Origin: Salvator merianae
Taxonomy: Eukaryota > Chordata > Lepidosauria > Squamata > Teiidae
Direction of reading: 5' to 3'
Assembly: GCA_003586115.2 (NCBI GenBank)
Contig: QVOM02000034.1
Coordinates: forward strand, 115,809,815 to 115,873,814
Length of the DNA: 64,000 bases
The number at the start of each line of letters is the position of its first letter. Position 1 is the first letter of the stretch. The notes beneath the pieces were generated by a model. That model saw only the letters and a list, made by a program, of their open reading frames with translations, searched no databases and had not been told where the DNA came from. The position numbers and the translations under genes are program-made. Shown piece after piece: positions 32,751 through 45,933 of the stretch.

Positions 32751-34549
32751 GTGTAGGTGGGAACGAAAGGGAGCTGCGTGCGTGAGGGGAGAAGAAGGAG
32801 AGCGAAGAGCGTCGTGAAGTGGGATGGGACTGCTGGGGGGAAAGTGCTTTGAGACGAGTTTTTTTTGTTTTAAACCGGAGCCATTTTGAGGAACACAGAA
32901 ATGGGGTGATGGGCACTGAATTTGTGGGAGACCAGTGGCTAGAATGGGACTCCTTATTGATTAATCAGAAGAACCCAATGGAAGAGCTTTCTTTTTCTTT
33001 GAATCATGTCTCACGAAGAATACCCGTGAATGCCAAGTGCAGAAAACCAGAGCAAATTGCGTCTTCCCATTTCAGGGATTTTCTGTAGTATACCTACCTA
33101 AAAGCCCTGCTTCTTTTGCTGTGATTGTTCTGTGTTTCATTTTGCACTGGCGTGGTGTTTGATTCTTTTCTTTGATTCCCTTCAGTATTTAAACTGTAAG
33201 CATCTGAGCGTGGAAAAATGCTTTGAGGAAATACTGCTATCTGCATAAATACATCTAGATAGGGTGCTTAGTGTTTGGGGTAATTTTTCATTATTAAAAA
33301 AAATAGCAAGCTAAGCACTTGTCTTCTGCTTCTGCATTTATTTAAAAGGATTAATTGGTTTAAATGTATCTGTACAAAACTGCTGTTATTTCCAGCAGTT
33401 CCCTTTAAAGTGATGTGTATTCTTTTCAATGTTTGTATACACTTCAATATTTTAGTGTATTTTTTATAAAGTAGGGTTAACCTAGAATAGAAACATAATC
33501 ACAAATCTAAATTGCCTTGTCTTTTCAGAAGCTCAAATTAGTATTATTCCCACTATCTGAGGCTGAATAATCTTAAATTGGATGTCATTTGTGATCTGGA
33601 GCCTTTTGATGCCTCCAGTAATGGTTGAATTCTTGAAAAGTTGCATTTGAAAAATAGGGAATTTTCCTGTGTGTCTCTCCTGCTTATAGTGAAGTTCTGT
33701 GGATCCAGCACTGCTCAGTTTTGTGCTTCCTTAGGAAGCAGTCCTCTGGGAGCAGTGGTGGAGCTCAGGCCCTTGTTCCTCACTTCCCCATCCTAAAGCC
33801 AGGTGACCACTACAGCTGAAAAAGGGTGTTCAAAAAGGTACTGAAATTAGTTGTGCCAGTGTTTTCCTGGCACAAGAATTTCAGCAGTATCACCAGCTTC
33901 TTGTTGCCAAAAGACCATAGGATTGGCAGTTTGGCTGCTCAATTACACAGTAACTTCAAAAGAAAATAAATTGCAAGCCTCATGAAGCATACTTCAAGCA
34001 AGTCCCCAAAACTTCCATCAGAAATATATTCAGCATGTTCTGTGTAATCATTTGCTAAAAGCAATATAAAGCATGCTGTTTTGCAAAGCAGAATTGGGCC
34101 AGTTATCTCTTAATAGATGATGAAACACCTCTAAGAACCCCAGTCTCTAGTGTCTATTACTGTAATTATCTTAATAGTCTAGACAGTAGGACCTCTACTA
34201 CTGATTTCAGAGTCTAGTCATATTCATTTGGGTGTGGATGGTCCAAAGGAAAATTTGCTAACTCATTGAGCTGAATAAAAAGAATGAACATTAAGAAATG
34301 CTGAGTTTGTATGCAAGTGGAAGAAGGCAGCTCTCCTGAGATCAAAGAAAGGTAACAGGAATTTGGCAGAGGAATTTAGCGGATGACTACTGGTGCTCTG
34401 GCTCCTTTAGTTGCTAAAGAGGAGCTTTTTCCCCCTAAGCTAGCATGAGCACAACATGGTCTAAGAGGGGAGGGAACTTGGCAGTTGGTTACAGTAACAA
34501 CTGGGCATTCTTAAGCAGAAGGCAAAACTTTCACCTGCTCTAGATTCCC

Positions 34550-34980
34550 TGTAAATGACCTTTAAAGGCATCCTTCCTGTCTCTCCAATTTGGAGGCAGT
34601 ATCTGGACATCAGTACTGGTAGCCATTGATACACCTGTCCTCTGTGAATTTGTCTAAGCCTTTCTTATGCCTTGGGTGGTTGCTGTCATCACCTTTTCTG
34701 GTAGTTAATTCCACAGACCTATGACTTTGGGTGAATAAATACTTCCTCTTTTTGGTCCTACCTCTCCTGCCCATAAGCTTCACAGACTTACCCTGGTTCT
34801 AGTGTTGAGCGACAGAGAATGGAGTTTTTTTCTATCCACATTTTCCACACCATGCATGATTTTATATACTTCAAATCAGGTCACCTCTTAAATGTCATCT
34901 TTCAAGGCTGAAAAGACCTAGACATTGCAGCCTGATTTCGTAAGGGAAGTATTCTAACCCCTTGATTATTCTGGTTCTCT
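34550..34980 (-). mobile_element. CR1 LINE fragment
   Basis: The plus-strand text includes 'attccacagacctatgactt', then '...aaatacttcct...', 'catgattttatatacttcaa' and 'aaggctgaaaagacct'. This is the reverse-complement reading of the CR1 ORF2 C-terminal region. 5'- and 3'-truncated. Confidence 0.65.
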
Positions 34981-34984
34981 TTTC

Positions 34985-35058
34985 TGTATCCTATGTGAGA
35001 AAAGATACTGGGCTAGATGAGTTGTGGCCTGATCCAGCAGGGCTTCTCTTATGTTCTG
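34985..35058 (+). mobile_element. CR1 3' terminus, opposite strand
   Basis: 'gggctagatgagttgtggcc' then 'tgatccagcagggcttctct' and 'tatgttctg' is the squamate CR1 3' end with its TTCTTATG-type terminal repeat. It abuts the minus-strand CR1 piece. Confidence 0.65.
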
Positions 35059-36439
35059 TGATTTCAGGATCAAACTTCCCAAGTCTCCAGCACATAATTC
35101 TGCAGATTTTGTGTTGGGTATCCTGCTCACTAGTGCAAAACGCTATATGGAAAAAATACTGAGGAACAATGAAAGTGGAAAGAGAGATGGCTGTGCCTTA
35201 ACTTTATATTGAAAAATATTCTTTTTAATTGTAAAAGCTTGCTGTTTAGTATCTGAAATCTGCTTTGTCTTGCTTGTCCTTAAATGTGATATTTCTATTC
35301 TATAGAGTATTGATGTTGTGAAATAGCAGTTTGCTTTTATGCTACCTGTGAATGTATTATGGAGCAACAGTTTAATTAATTAAAGTCTTGCTCACAAACT
35401 CGGCTCTGAATATTGTGCTTTACATTTTGGTTGTATGCCTGTTCTCCTAGAATATTAACAAGGCATTCAGAAAAATGGATCAACTATTCATGAAAAGATC
35501 AAGAGATAACGTTAAATGTGGCAATAATGTCTCCTGTAACTTTCTGCCGATATCCCATAATGACTTTGAGTGGTCAAAGTTCTCACAGAGAAGCAGGACT
35601 ATTAATTTTCTATTGCTTTCTTCATCCAACTGCCTTGATTGTTGGAAAACTGTTACTGTGTGCTCCTCTGCATGCTTTTTATTTGAAGCATCTAGGCTCA
35701 AATTTCTGGTTGAATTCACATATTGAAATGGTATTGTTGATGTTGTCTTCCTAGTTCAGACAGGCTCTGGGAACATTAATGAGACTACTTTAACTTGGAA
35801 TGAGTTCACTGCCCATTTTGCACTAATTAGATGTTACATGATTGCAGTTAATATGCATTTTTTAAAAAATGTAAATAGTTGCACATGACGGAGGAATAGA
35901 GAAACTCCTTGTTATTACATTTTCAGTGCATGTATGCCCATGTTTTTCGATGTTGGGGCTTGATTCCTTTAACTTAACATTTAAGGTTACTTTCTGTATT
36001 GAGTTCTGTGAGCAGCCCCCAATTCTGTGCCTAAGAAATTTTAAAAATAGTTTCTCAGTATTATCCAAAGATAAGGCTTTCTCTGTATTTTATTTCTGTT
36101 CCTTTCTCACTTTTATATCCTTTCCACGTATTCTTTTTTCTATTCCTTCCCTCTTAGTTTAATTGGGTTTGTTTTTAATTCAGTGTTCTCAGCCCTTGCC
36201 TTGGGTTGTTGTGGTACCTCAAAGATTTTCTGCAGATATTTTACAGTTGTTTCTACTGCTGAGTTTCTTAAATCTACCAGTACCTACTTTTTATTAGAAG
36301 ATAGCACAATTTGGGGTATGATTTAAAAAGTTAAAATCCAGTTCTCCCCCTTGCAAGCATCTCATAGTGTCTAAAAAAAGAGAGTAGGGTATGGTGAGTT
36401 ACCATGTAACTCCGTCTTAAACTGAAAAAAAAAAAAGTG

Positions 36440-38700
36440 AACATAGCACTTCTGTATTAAATGCTATTTTTACTCTCCCTAACATGCCACTGGCATTTTT
36501 CACAGTGGATGTACACTGTGTAGAGGCTTTCATTGAACTGTCTACCATTACTTGAAGATCTCTTTCCTGGTCAGTCACAGTCAGTTCCAGTCTCATTAGT
36601 GCATGTGACTAGTTATGATTTTATCTTTAGTATGCATCACTTTACACTTGTTCACATTGAACAGCATCTATCAGTCCCCCATCCCAGTGTGCAGAGATCT
36701 CTTTGGAGCTCCTTGCAATCCCTTTTTTATTTTACCATACTGAACAATTTAATGTCATCAGCACAGTTGGTTACTCCACCAGTTATGCCTACTTACAGAT
36801 CATTTATAAATATTTTCAAAAGGACTGGTCTCAGCCTTGGGGGATCCCTCTTGTTACATATCTATTGTAAAAAAGAAGTTAATTTTCTCCTATCTTATGT
36901 TTTCTATTCCTTAGCCAGTTGCTTGTTCATAATAAGGCCTGTTCTTTTATTCCATGGTTACTAAAGTCCCTCATCAAAGACTTATTTGTAAGCTTATTAA
37001 AAACTTTTTGAAAATGTAGGTAGATGATGTCTGTTGGATCACACTTATTCACATGTTTGTCAATACACTGAAAAAAACTCTTAGAAGATTAGATAGAACC
37101 TTGTAGAAGCTATGTTGACTATCCTTGAGTAAGACCTGTGCCTCCAAATATATTGTTCCCATTATCTTCACCAGAATGGATGTTAAGCTGACAGGTCTAT
37201 AATTTCCTGGATGTCAGCTTGATCCCTTTTTGAAAATGGGACTTACTGTAATCCTCAACTACAGAAGTCAATTGTGTATTTTTGTTAAGAGGTCTGCAAT
37301 CTCAGCTTTGAACTTTTTATTCACTCTTAAGTAAATGCTACCAGGGCCAGGGAATTTGCTGATATTTATGTTTTTGGTCAGAGCTACTTTTCTCTTGTCA
37401 CCATTATATGCTTCAATTCCTCAAATTCCTTTCCTGAGAACAAGAGCTCTCAGGTTCAGAGATTTGTCCCAAATTCTCTTCTGTGAAGACAGATGCAAAT
37501 TCATTCAGCTTCTCTGCAGTTTCCTTCTCTTTTCTTTGTATACCTTTAATTGCCTCATCATCCAAGAGTCCAATAGCCTTCTTGGCTGTCTTTTTACTTC
37601 TAATGTATTTGACTTTTTTTTTTTTTCAGTCTTATAGTTTTGGTAATATGCTTGCTACTCAAATTTCCTTTTTGGTTTTTTTTACTGTCTCTTTGCATTT
37701 CTTTTGCCAAGGTTTGTGTTCCATATTGTTTTCTTCCTTAAAAGAAGCCTTCCATTTTCTGAAGGATGGGCCCTTTCTGCACTTACTTGTCTTCTGTCAC
37801 GATGAACAGATCTGGAATAGCCTGACCCATTGATCCCAACCATGGAACAGCGTGGGTGGGAACAGTGCCATCTGTGCTTTGATACATGGAGACCTTGTGA
37901 GCCTCTGGGGTGACATTTTGGGATACAATTTGGAGCACTGTCAATCTCTTCCTTGTGGTCCTGCACACAGAGGCATGTCTCTGCACAGCACACCTCCTTG
38001 TTTGGGATTAGGGCTCGCTGGTGTACTGGTATTCCCAACGATGAGCCTCATGACTGAGATTATGCTCTGTTGAAATAAGATGGAGCATTCTAGTGGGGCG
38101 AGGAGTTCCAGCGGGGTGTATGGCTGCATAGATCCATATTAGCGTGCAGATCTATGTGGCCTACAATTTTTCTACTTGGGCACTTAATCCTTCTTAAGGG
38201 TCTGTTCAGAAAGGGCCATGCTGTCTTGCTCCTAATAGCTTCCTGATCATGTTGGTTAAGCTGATCTTGGGCGTCCTTAATTTTAAGAGTACATTGTAAC
38301 TGAGCCTCTATTATAGAGGTTTCAAAAAACTGCCAAGGTTACTGGGAAAAAATTGCCCTTTTGACTTTTCTGTTGACTTCCTCTTCACCAGTCTACTCGA
38401 TTTTGAAAAGTTTCTTTTTAAAAATCAGAAACATGTGTTGACTTGTTTTGCAAGATTGTTGAATTTTATTGCATTATGGTCACTATTCCCTGTCGCTTCA
38501 ACTATGTTTAGTCCTTTTACCAAGTTCTGAGTGCCACTTAAATTGAGTATTGTTTCACTCCGTGCTGGTTCCATAACCAACTGGTCCAGCACACAGTCAT
38601 TTAACATAGTTAAGAATTTGATCTCTCCGTTATGGTTTGAGTGAATAGTTGCACAGTCGGTGTTTGCATAATTGAAGTCAGCAGCATTTTATCTTCCATT
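36440..38700 (-). mobile_element. CR1 LINE relic (endonuclease and RT region), interrupted
   Basis: Minus-strand translation at 38425-38607 shows EPARSETILNLSGTQNLVKG and EATGNSDHNAIKF, the C-terminal end of a CR1 AP-endonuclease (EPTR...LLDLILTN...GCSDHxMVEF). Downstream, at about 37330, the RT motif reads FPGPGS in place of SPGPDG. The rest follows CR1 ORF2 text to about 36480 (e.g. 'gggggatccct'). Many stops, no 3' end. Split by the TIR element at 37768-38217. Confidence 0.8.
37768..38217. mobile_element. TIR DNA element nested in the CR1
   Basis: Begins 'gggccctttctgcac' and ends 'ctgttcagaaagggcc', an inverted terminal pair shared with 54833-55012. The 450-bp interior has no transposase-like frame. 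CR1 sequence resumes on both sides. Confidence 0.68.
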
Positions 38701-39559
38701 GGGTACTGATAACATGAAAGTGGCATCTGGTATAAAGAAAATCTTAACCTTTACTTTGTGGTTAGTGCATATGCTTACATGATCAGAAAAAAATTAGTTT
38801 TGATACTGAAATAAAACAATTTAATCATTAGATACTGGTAGTCACATACTTCAGTGCTGGCTTATATGTGGCTTAGACAGACTTAAAGCCTTGAACAGTT
38901 CAATGCTATCAGTGTTTCGATTATCATGGAGTATCCAAAAATCTAGTACACTGGCAAAATTAGGATAAATCACTTTACCAAAATTGTATTTAAATGTGAA
39001 AATATGTATTTTGTCTACAAAATCCATTTGTTTCAAGATTATGAAACATGTTTTGCCACTTCTCTCAGCTATACGTTTTTACCTGACAGTTTCCCTTAAA
39101 CAGATTGCTTCTGCTTATGCTGCCAAAGCTTGGAAAATCTTGAAAAGAATATCGTGTACTATATATTCTTGATGATTATGCTAGAGTCTAAGATAAATAA
39201 GTAGGAGTAGGTTCATGAAAGAAAGGGATCTTGGCTTTCTACCCGTCTCCACAGCAGTCTTTTATCTAGAATGCTTCCTTGGAAGATTGTGTATGTATAT
39301 CTTAATCTGACATATAGGAGGAAGAGGCAGCTAGAATGCTTCAAGGTGTGTTGTTGGAGTTCTACAAACTCAGTTGTCTATTTGCATGCATTTTCCTACT
39401 CAACTGGGTAACATCTTCAGTGGAAACGCTGTCTTCTAATTGGTGATGGGCTATATAGCAGCCTGTTTTGTGCTGTTTGTATAGGATTGGCCAGCAAGAG
39501 GTCTTTGTCCTTGTTTTTCTGGTGTTTTGTTGTTTTTTGAATTGACGTACTAATGCTCC

Positions 39560-42420
39560 TTTTTCTTTCTTTTTTAATTATGATTTCTTTATTTTCAGAA
39601 TATAAAACTTACAAACTTTATCCAGAATTCTAAAATCAGATAATATATCAAATAGAAAATGAAATAATAAGTTCTGATTTGCTGGACAATGATTAATGTT
39701 GATTTTGATGTTCATCCCTTGATTTTGATGTTCATCCCCTGCTGCATTTCTTTGATCTTCTTCCAGTGAAAGTCTTTTCTCACTTAATCTTTTATATAAG
39801 AATACATATATTTTCATAGTCTTAAAATGAAAAATATACTTAACAATAGTATTTTAATATCACATTGATCTCTGATCTCCTTTTGCAGCAGCTAATTTAG
39901 TGTTTCATGCCTTTTGTTGTATCCATCTTCTCCGCTATGTCTTCATTCTCTTTCTGCCTTTGAAACCTGTAATCAATAATGTTTTCTCCACGTTCGGTAG
40001 ATAGTAAGGGGTTTCCTGTTTTTGTAAGACATTACACCATCTTATCCCTTAACAAAGTAGTCAGTGTGTCCATTTTTGCGAATTCCATCATTATTACAGT
40101 TCAGTCGTTTAGAGTTGGAAACTTTGTCAGTTTCCAAAATTGACCATATACATGTCTTGCTGCTGTGACCATATATTGTAATAATATAATGTATTTCTCC
40201 AGCTTCTTGTCTATTATTCTCTATTAAAAGAATTCAGGTTTCCATTAGAACTGTATCTTGATTACTTTCTGTATTGTTTGGGATAGTTCAGCCCAATACT
40301 TTTTTGTTTTTACATATGTCTACTACATATGATAACAAGTTTCCTCTTTTTCTCCACAGTTCTAACACTTATTAGACACTTCCTTATTTATCTTTGACAA
40401 TTTTTGTGGAGTCATATACCTTTTATATATTTTATAAAAGTTTTCCTAAAGGTTATAATGTAAATTTTAAATCTCTAGTTCACAATTTTCCCCATTGTTC
40501 CGGTTGTGTATTATATTGAAAATTCCTTGTCTACTTCACTGTACAATAATTTATTTGTTCTTGCTCCATTTCAAACTTTTAACATCAATTTATACATTGT
40601 AGGAATTGACCCTCTTTCTTCTAAGCTTGGTTCTTTTTCCCATGCCATTTCTCTTATGTAAATTGGGAATTCTTTGTATCTAATTTAAAACGTTCCAACA
40701 ATTGTATATATAAAAGCCATTGCACATCATGACCTTCTGCTATTAATTGGTGTCTTGCTTTCATAACAAAATCTCCCTTTTCCTCTTTCCAACATAGCGA
40801 ATTTTCTTAAGTTAACCATTCTCTCCTTCTTCCTGATTCTCTAAAAAGAGCCTCATGTGGTGATATCCAAAGTGGTGATTTTGTATACAGTCTATTTTTA
40901 TATTTATTCCACACTTTTAGCAAAGTGTTTCTTAAAAGCAACATTTACTTCAACTTTGTCATGCTGTAGGTAGCCATGTTGTCCAAATCTTCTATCATGT
41001 CCCTTTATTTGCAGCAAACTTGCATTTTTTTAACCAGATCTATTCTTTTACCCATTGTACAATTTTAAATTTGGTAAATCTAGTTCTCCTCTTTCTTTAG
41101 CATCTTGCAGTAATTTAAATCAAATCTCTGATTTCTTCCCTTGCCAAATAAATTTCATTAAATTCTTTTGCCATTGCTTAAATGCTCCATCATTTATTAT
41201 AACTGGTATTGATGAAATAAAAACATCATCTTCAGTAGCACATTCATTTTAATCACTGAAATTCTGCCCGACAATGACAGTTTCAAGCTTGCCCATTTTT
41301 CTATATCTTTCTTAATTACGGATCAAATCTTTATGTAGTTATTTTGAAACAGCATTCAATTTTTTCAACATATGAAATATCTTATTTCTCTTTTGGGGTG
41401 CATCTGCACTATTTACATTATGTATTAGAACATTATATTCTGTTATCAATGGAATTATTAGAAATATCTTTAGCTGTAGCTCCTAACTCTGTTAAGTCCT
41501 AGTTCATACCTTCTTGTTCTTCTAGCTGTGACTCCTCATCTGTCTCTTCTAGATTTGTACCATATTTAGTTAAAAGGTCCTTTGCTTTTTGCACATATTA
41601 AATCTAAATCTTTGTTAATTAAAAGTAAATATAATCCCTTCCGTCAGATCCCACCGGCAGAAAGGGAATCGTTCCTTTAAGCAGGCCACTCAGGGCAGCA
41701 TAATCTTTGCATTTTTGGAAGATTCTTGAAAGCATTTCTTTCAAAACTATAACCAGATCTTAGCGCGTAGTCAGACATTTTTCATAATGTTTTTGTAAAA
41801 CTAAATCTCTTGTTTGTTTTCTTGCAAAATGGACCAATATATCCCTTGGAACTTTATTCACTCTTACATATCTAGAATTAGCTCAATAGACTCTGTCTAG
41901 TTCTGCAGCCATCTCTTCTTCCAATTGTAATAGTTCTGCTAATAACTATATTATCAGATCTCTTACATTCTCTTATGGCTATTCTGGTATTTGTCTGAAT
42001 CTCAAATAATGTTCTTTCTGTCTCATTTCTCTTAAGCTTGTGAATCTAGGAGTTTTTCCATCAAGGCTTCATTAACTGATATTTTAACTTCTGCAGTATC
42101 AATTCTTGTTTCCATTTTCTGTGATTCCAACTCTTAAGTGTTCCATCTTTGATTTCACTTGTTGCATTTCTTCTCTTACAATGCTTATTTCCTGTTTAAA
42201 GTCTGACCTTACCTTGTCAAATCCTTCTTTAAAATCCTGTTGCAGTTGATCAAACTTTCCCATTAATCAATTCATAAACTCTGTATCTGTTGATCTATCT
42301 GGTCCCAATGATCTCCTCAATTCCTTGGAGGCAACCTTCCTTGAATTATGGTTTTAATCAATTGAAATAACTCAAATTACTAAATTATTTAATAAAAATC
42401 ATTAGAAAGGAAGCAGCAAA
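39560..42420 (-). mobile_element. L1 LINE relic with internal deletion
   Basis: Reading the minus strand from 42300 down: an ORF1 coiled coil (GKFDQLQQDFKEGFDKVRSD, then FKQEISIVREEMQQVKSKME) continues to an ORF1 end near 41450. It is then joined almost directly to the ORF2 C-terminal half, which shows LSGRISVIKMNVL and an FIWQGKK-type motif at about 41260-41050. Most of the ORF2 EN and RT region is missing. The element ends in an A-rich tail near 39560 (plus-strand T run). Frames are broken by stops. Confidence 0.72.
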
Positions 42421-42949
42421 ATATAAAAAAGAATAAAATAGAAAATTGCCATTTATTTTTAATTTGCAGCTTTTTATTTTCTTATTGCAGAAATTACTGG
42501 TTAAAATTCCTTCACAATCAATATACAGCTTAAAAATGCCTTTTTAAATCTTTCACTGCCATCTAGTAGACAAAAAAAATCATTATATCCAAGCTGCCAC
42601 TCCTATATCATGTGACTCCCATATCTGGTTTGAAAGTTTAAAGGCTAAGTTCTCCCAGGTTAGAAGTTTTGTTTCTCTTCTTATCTGTTTCTGCTATAAG
42701 AGGTATGATTTTCTCTTATTTCTAACAACCAGTTTTTCCCAGGCAAGTTTAATTTGTTTCCTTTCTCAATAAGTATTGCTTCTACAACTATGAAAACATT
42801 AAGTGGGTTCTGTCCTGCATTTTGGCAAAGGGGCATTATTTTTTGAAGTTAAATGCCACTGCTACAGAGACCTCCTAGTTAAATCAAATTAATATATCAC
42901 TCAGAATTCAGGAAAGTGGGTTTGCTTCTCCTCCCTTTGCTTCAGTCCA

Positions 42950-43700
42950 CATAGTACCCAGAAGCCTTCTCAGTTAATCTTCAAAACCTGTGATTACTAA
43001 GTTCTTCTCAGTATTATGTAGAAAGTCTATAAAAGGTTGACAGTTCATTAAGAAGTTTGTCACTTTCTTATCTTTTAACAGAAAAATCAGTTTATCCATC
43101 TCTGCCAATTTCACCATTTTTATGATCCATTCCTCAATAGTGGGTATTTGTCCATTTCCTTACTTGCGCATACAAAAGTCTTGCTGCTCTCACAATATAT
43201 TGCAATAATACATTTATTTCTTCTGTTCTTTATCAAATAAACCAAATAGAAAATATTCTGGTTTCCACTGTATCTGTATTTTTGGTATATTTCCCCCCAG
43301 TTTCCATCTTCTCAAAGCTTTTTCTGCATCCCAAAAAATTAACGCTGCTTATTTTTCATTATGGCTTCCTAAATATTCTATGACATTCAGCACTGTCCTT
43401 ATGTTACTTCATTCTTGTGGTGTTATCAGCCCATTTCACGTCAGTCTTCAATGTTCTGTGATCTTTGGAAGATTTCTCCCACTTAAATATTCTTTTATAT
43501 CTTCTTCCTTTACCTGCTGTATTTTATATAAATCAGAATAATATCAGTGAAATATTTTTCATATTACTTCTGGATCTTTCAGCTCTGTGTCCTCATCCTT
43601 CATTTTGAAATGACGCTTTTCGCACTCTCTTTTCTTAACCTGTACATCAACCATTTCCTGGGTTTGTTAGCTGATGCAAAGTTTCTTTGCTTCATATAGT
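42950..43700 (-). mobile_element. Second L1-like fragment, same orientation
   Basis: Plus text 'catacaaaagtcttgctgct' then '...caatatattgcaataata...' parallels 40150-40210 of the neighbouring L1 ('catgtcttgctgctgtgacc'). It is therefore a second copy of the same ORF2-3' region. Exact ends unclear. Confidence 0.5.
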
Positions 43701-45019
43701 TTACCTCAATTTCATCCACGGTCAGCGTTGAGTGTTCTTTTTTGCAATTTTTTTAAACCTGAAATTCTTTCTACCCTCTGCCAGGATAAATTATAGATTC
43801 CATATTCAAGGAGTAGGAAGTAATTTCCATGTATACTCATATTTACAGAGGACTTTTTCATTATTAAAAAATTAGAAGTAGTAGGTTCTAGATTTGTGTT
43901 CCAGACCACATACGAGGCCCACATAGGGATTAAAGTAGTGGCTTCTTTATGTTTTTATAAAACTGTGTGGTTGGTATTCATATAGTTTGTACAAGCTAAG
44001 TAATGTAGAAGCTTACTTTCCATCTCAAAAAAATTTCATCTATTGAAGGCCAACAAACCACAGATCCTGCCAAATTGTAGCTGAAGGATTTATGCAGCCA
44101 CAGCAAGCAATTGATTTGTAGCTCTTCAAAGGAGATGTTGCAAAGTGTGACTTCATTCCTTTTGAATTATTCAGACCTGTTCTCTTCTTCCCCAAACCCC
44201 TTGTTCATAACTTTCCAGCAGAATTCTTTGAACTTCTAAGTATCATCTAATTATTTGGGAGTAACCAGGTTCTCCTATTACTGTTTGAACATAAGACCCA
44301 TTTTCCCATTCAATATAGAAAGTTAGGATAAAGAGTGTGTTATCTTCTGGTTTAGCTTCTTCAGGTCTAAGACCATAATAAAGATAATTCATTCATTAAT
44401 ATGAAAACAAGGTCCACAAATGAGGCTTTAACATTTGTGGATCAACATTTGTGGGTCTGTGATGAGAAGTGCTGGCACCGCCTTGCTTTACCTGATATAC
44501 CACTGTGGAGAATGTCCACATTTCAAAATTCTGTGTCTTCAACTCTTCTTCCAGCCAAGCAGTGAGAGAGAAGGTTTGTCTGTTCTCTACCCACTGAATG
44601 CAAATCCTGGTTCCTTTCTTAATTGCAGGCATGCCCACATTGGTAGTTTTGGGGAGCTCAGAAAGGTGACAGTGAGAAACAAAGGGATATCAGAAGGTGT
44701 ACCAGAGAGATCAGAACTCCTTTCTGTATTGCTACATGCCATCATAACCATCCATAATATGGTCATGCAAATTTTTTTTCCTGTGCCATATAACTTTTTT
44801 AGAGGGGTTTGTCTTAGATTCAGTGCTATTTTTCTTTTGAGTAAATGTGTAGCTTAGCTTCACACAAAGAAGATTACTCTAGTATTAGCTTCAGCTGGCC
44901 TAGGAATAACATAGTGACAACCATAGAAAATCTGAAATATAATAGCGCAGAAACTTTCATGGCTGCAGCAGCACATTGTATGTAAAATGAATGTTTTGAA
45001 ATTAATGCCTTAATTGTGC

Positions 45020-45180
45020 CAGTTCTAATAATAATAATGATAATGATGATTTTTGTTTATAATGCCCCTTTCACAAAAGGGCGGAAGAACTAACATATAC
45101 AGTTAACAGATAAACTAAAATTATCACCCCATTCCTCATCAGATTCTTCACACTTCCACAGCTGCATACCTAAATAATCA
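45020..45180 (-). mobile_element. Possible LINE 3' tail
   Basis: 'tttataatgcccctttcaca' then 'aaagggcgga' recalls the reverse reading of a squamate LINE end preceded by an (AAT)n run. Weak. Confidence 0.35.
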
Positions 45181-45660
45181 CAGTTACAGGTTACTTTTCA
45201 AGAAAACTTTAAAAACTAAAATCTCAATATGTATTCTTAAAAGTAAATCTTACTGGCATGTATGGATTTTACTGTGGAATGAACATGTTTAGTATTTACC
45301 TAGAATTGAATTTTCTCAAAAGTGAAGCAAATGTTAACCTGTACAGTATTTGTCATTTTGAGCTAGAGCTTCCCTTATATACAAAGTAATTGTAATTGTC
45401 TCATGATTCACATCTGATTCTAGAAAAGAATGTTTCTCCTTTGAGAGAGAGGCCTGTACTAACCATATTATGTTATTTATTTAAAAAAAAAAACACACAC
45501 ACACAATGCTAGTTGGCCTTTAGAGGTCTTTTACAGCTCTTTTTGTGCATCAGTTCATTTCTGATGGCCCAGACAGGCCAGCTTTGCTTTTTACATCAAT
45601 CTCAGATTGCCATGTTGATAAATATGATTCTTGAAATGCTGTGTCTTGTGTTCCTTTGCA

Positions 45661-45685
45661 GACACACAGATGATTGAGTCAAAGG
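45661..45685 (+). other. GPSM2: Candidate 25-nt GPSM2 leader microexon with uORF
   Basis: The strong acceptor 'gtgttcctttgcag|' and donor 'TCAAAG|gtacgg' frame 25 nt containing ATGATTGAGTCAAAG. Spliced to 45864, this ATG would give MIESKWLS then stop, an eight-codon upstream ORF. Purely motif-based. Confidence 0.35.
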
Positions 45686-45863
45686 TACGGAGGACTGTTA
45701 TCCTATTTCTGAATGCTTAGTGATGTCTGACAATCAACTCCCTTGTTTGCTAATAAAGAAGTCTACTGCAACAAGAAAATAAAATCAAATATCTCCAGTT
45801 TTTTAATACATAGTTGGAGATGCAGCTGAGATGCAGTTGTGGAAACTCTTCTCTGTATCATAG

Positions 45864-45933
45864 TGGTTGTCCTGATGGAGGAAAATGGTTCATTAAACAT
45901 GTGTGAAGATCCTTCATTTCATGTTCGTTACAG
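45864..45933 (+). CDS. GPSM2: GPSM2 first coding exon
   Basis: Acceptor ctctgtatcatag|; ATG at 45875-45877 after 11 nt of leader. Encodes MEENGSLNMCEDPSFHVRY plus AG of a split Arg. Donor TACAG|gtaagc. The likeness to the mammalian isoform start (MEEN...EDHSFHVRYR) fixes it as coding. Confidence 0.92.

Larger units (their letters stand above)
32705..45863. other. GPSM2 intron 1
   Basis: A long first intron. It carries opposed CR1 fragments (34550-35058), a large CR1 relic with a nested DNA element (36440-38700) and two L1 relics (39560-43700). I see no coding exon. 32705-34540 and 35060-36430 contain nothing I can name. Confidence 0.6.

Noticed and set aside
32332..32817. Plus-strand open frames in the CpG island
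   Set aside because: GC-rich sequence has few stops; neither frame connects in phase to GPSM2 nor resembles a known N-terminus.
36533..37833. Plus-strand open frames at 36533-36964, 37335-37637 and 37483-37833
   Set aside because: They are antisense shadows of the minus-strand CR1 ORF2 relic.
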